The notes under the pieces are model-generated. The model did not search any database. It had not been told where the DNA came from and saw only the letters and a list, made by a program, of their open reading frames with translations. DNA of 6,078 nucleotides from the NCBI GenBank assembly GCA_019312705.1, contig JAFDCW010000308.1, positions 1 through 6,078 of the forward strand. Reading direction: 5' to 3'. The stretch is from Deltaproteobacteria bacterium. GTDB lineage: Bacteria > Myxococcota > Polyangia > Polyangiales > B10-G4. Position numbers and translations under genes: made by a program. Positions 6,036-6,078 of this stretch are shown piece after piece (position 1 is the stretch's first letter; the number at the start of each line of letters is the position of its first letter).

Positions 6036-6078
6036 ATGGCATATCGTTGCGACCTGTGTGGCAAGAGCCGACAGAAGG
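6036..6078 (+). CDS. rpmB: Large ribosomal subunit protein bL28, N-terminal fragment (partial)
   Basis: Only 14 whole codons lie in the window, reading MAYRCDLCGKSRQK before the right edge. The pattern of a short basic start, a CxxC pair (C5 and C8) and GK just after it fits the N-terminus of ribosomal protein L28, in particular the zinc-binding form with CxxC motifs. L28 is a small structural protein of the 50S subunit. The preceding AGGAAG ribosome binding site supports a real, well-translated start. The gene is transcribed divergently from the large PDZ protein across 65 bp. The identification rests on few residues; another small CxxC zinc-binding protein is possible but less likely. Confidence 0.75.
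   Translation, partial: MAYRCDLCGKSRQK

Overview
The window is very GC-rich and densely packed. It holds two complete genes on the plus strand, one very long complete gene on the minus strand, and a truncated gene at each edge. The style suggests a high-GC Gram-negative bacterium, perhaps Myxococcota or a related deltaproteobacterial lineage. The reasons are strong G/C preference at third codon positions, GTG starts, and a long single-anchor protein of tandem carboxypeptidase-regulatory-like domains ending in a PDZ domain. The phylum is inference; no rRNA or other strong marker is present apart from the first 14 codons of a probable ribosomal protein L28.

Left part (1-2706, plus strand): the C-terminal end of an unidentified protein overlaps by 4 bp (GTGA) the start of a metallo-beta-lactamase-fold hydrolase of the LACTB2/glyoxalase-II-like type, with all metal ligands and a C-terminal winged-helix region. 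After 31 bp comes an aldehyde dehydrogenase with intact catalytic residues and an unusual aromatic/cationic C-terminal tail. The three look like one operon and could form a small metabolic or detoxification module. The pathway cannot be told from the sequence.

Middle and right part (2719-5970, minus strand): one 1083-residue protein has a short acidic cytoplasmic N-terminus, a single membrane anchor, nine consecutive Ig-like carboxypeptidase-regulatory-like domains and a C-terminal PDZ domain. It converges on the aldehyde dehydrogenase with only 12 bp between the stop codons. A perfect 8-bp hairpin with a GNRA-type loop lies just past the dehydrogenase stop, inside the last codons of the opposing gene.

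Right edge (5971-6078): a 65-bp divergent intergenic region carries a possible promoter, a short inverted repeat and a good ribosome binding site, followed by the start of a probable rpmB (L28).

I see no mobile element, CRISPR array, tRNA/rRNA, phage or defence gene. The large alternative open frames opposite the real genes are explained by codon bias. The window looks mostly ordinary. The long multi-domain protein is the least characterised item, and I do not see convincing evidence for a wholly new system.
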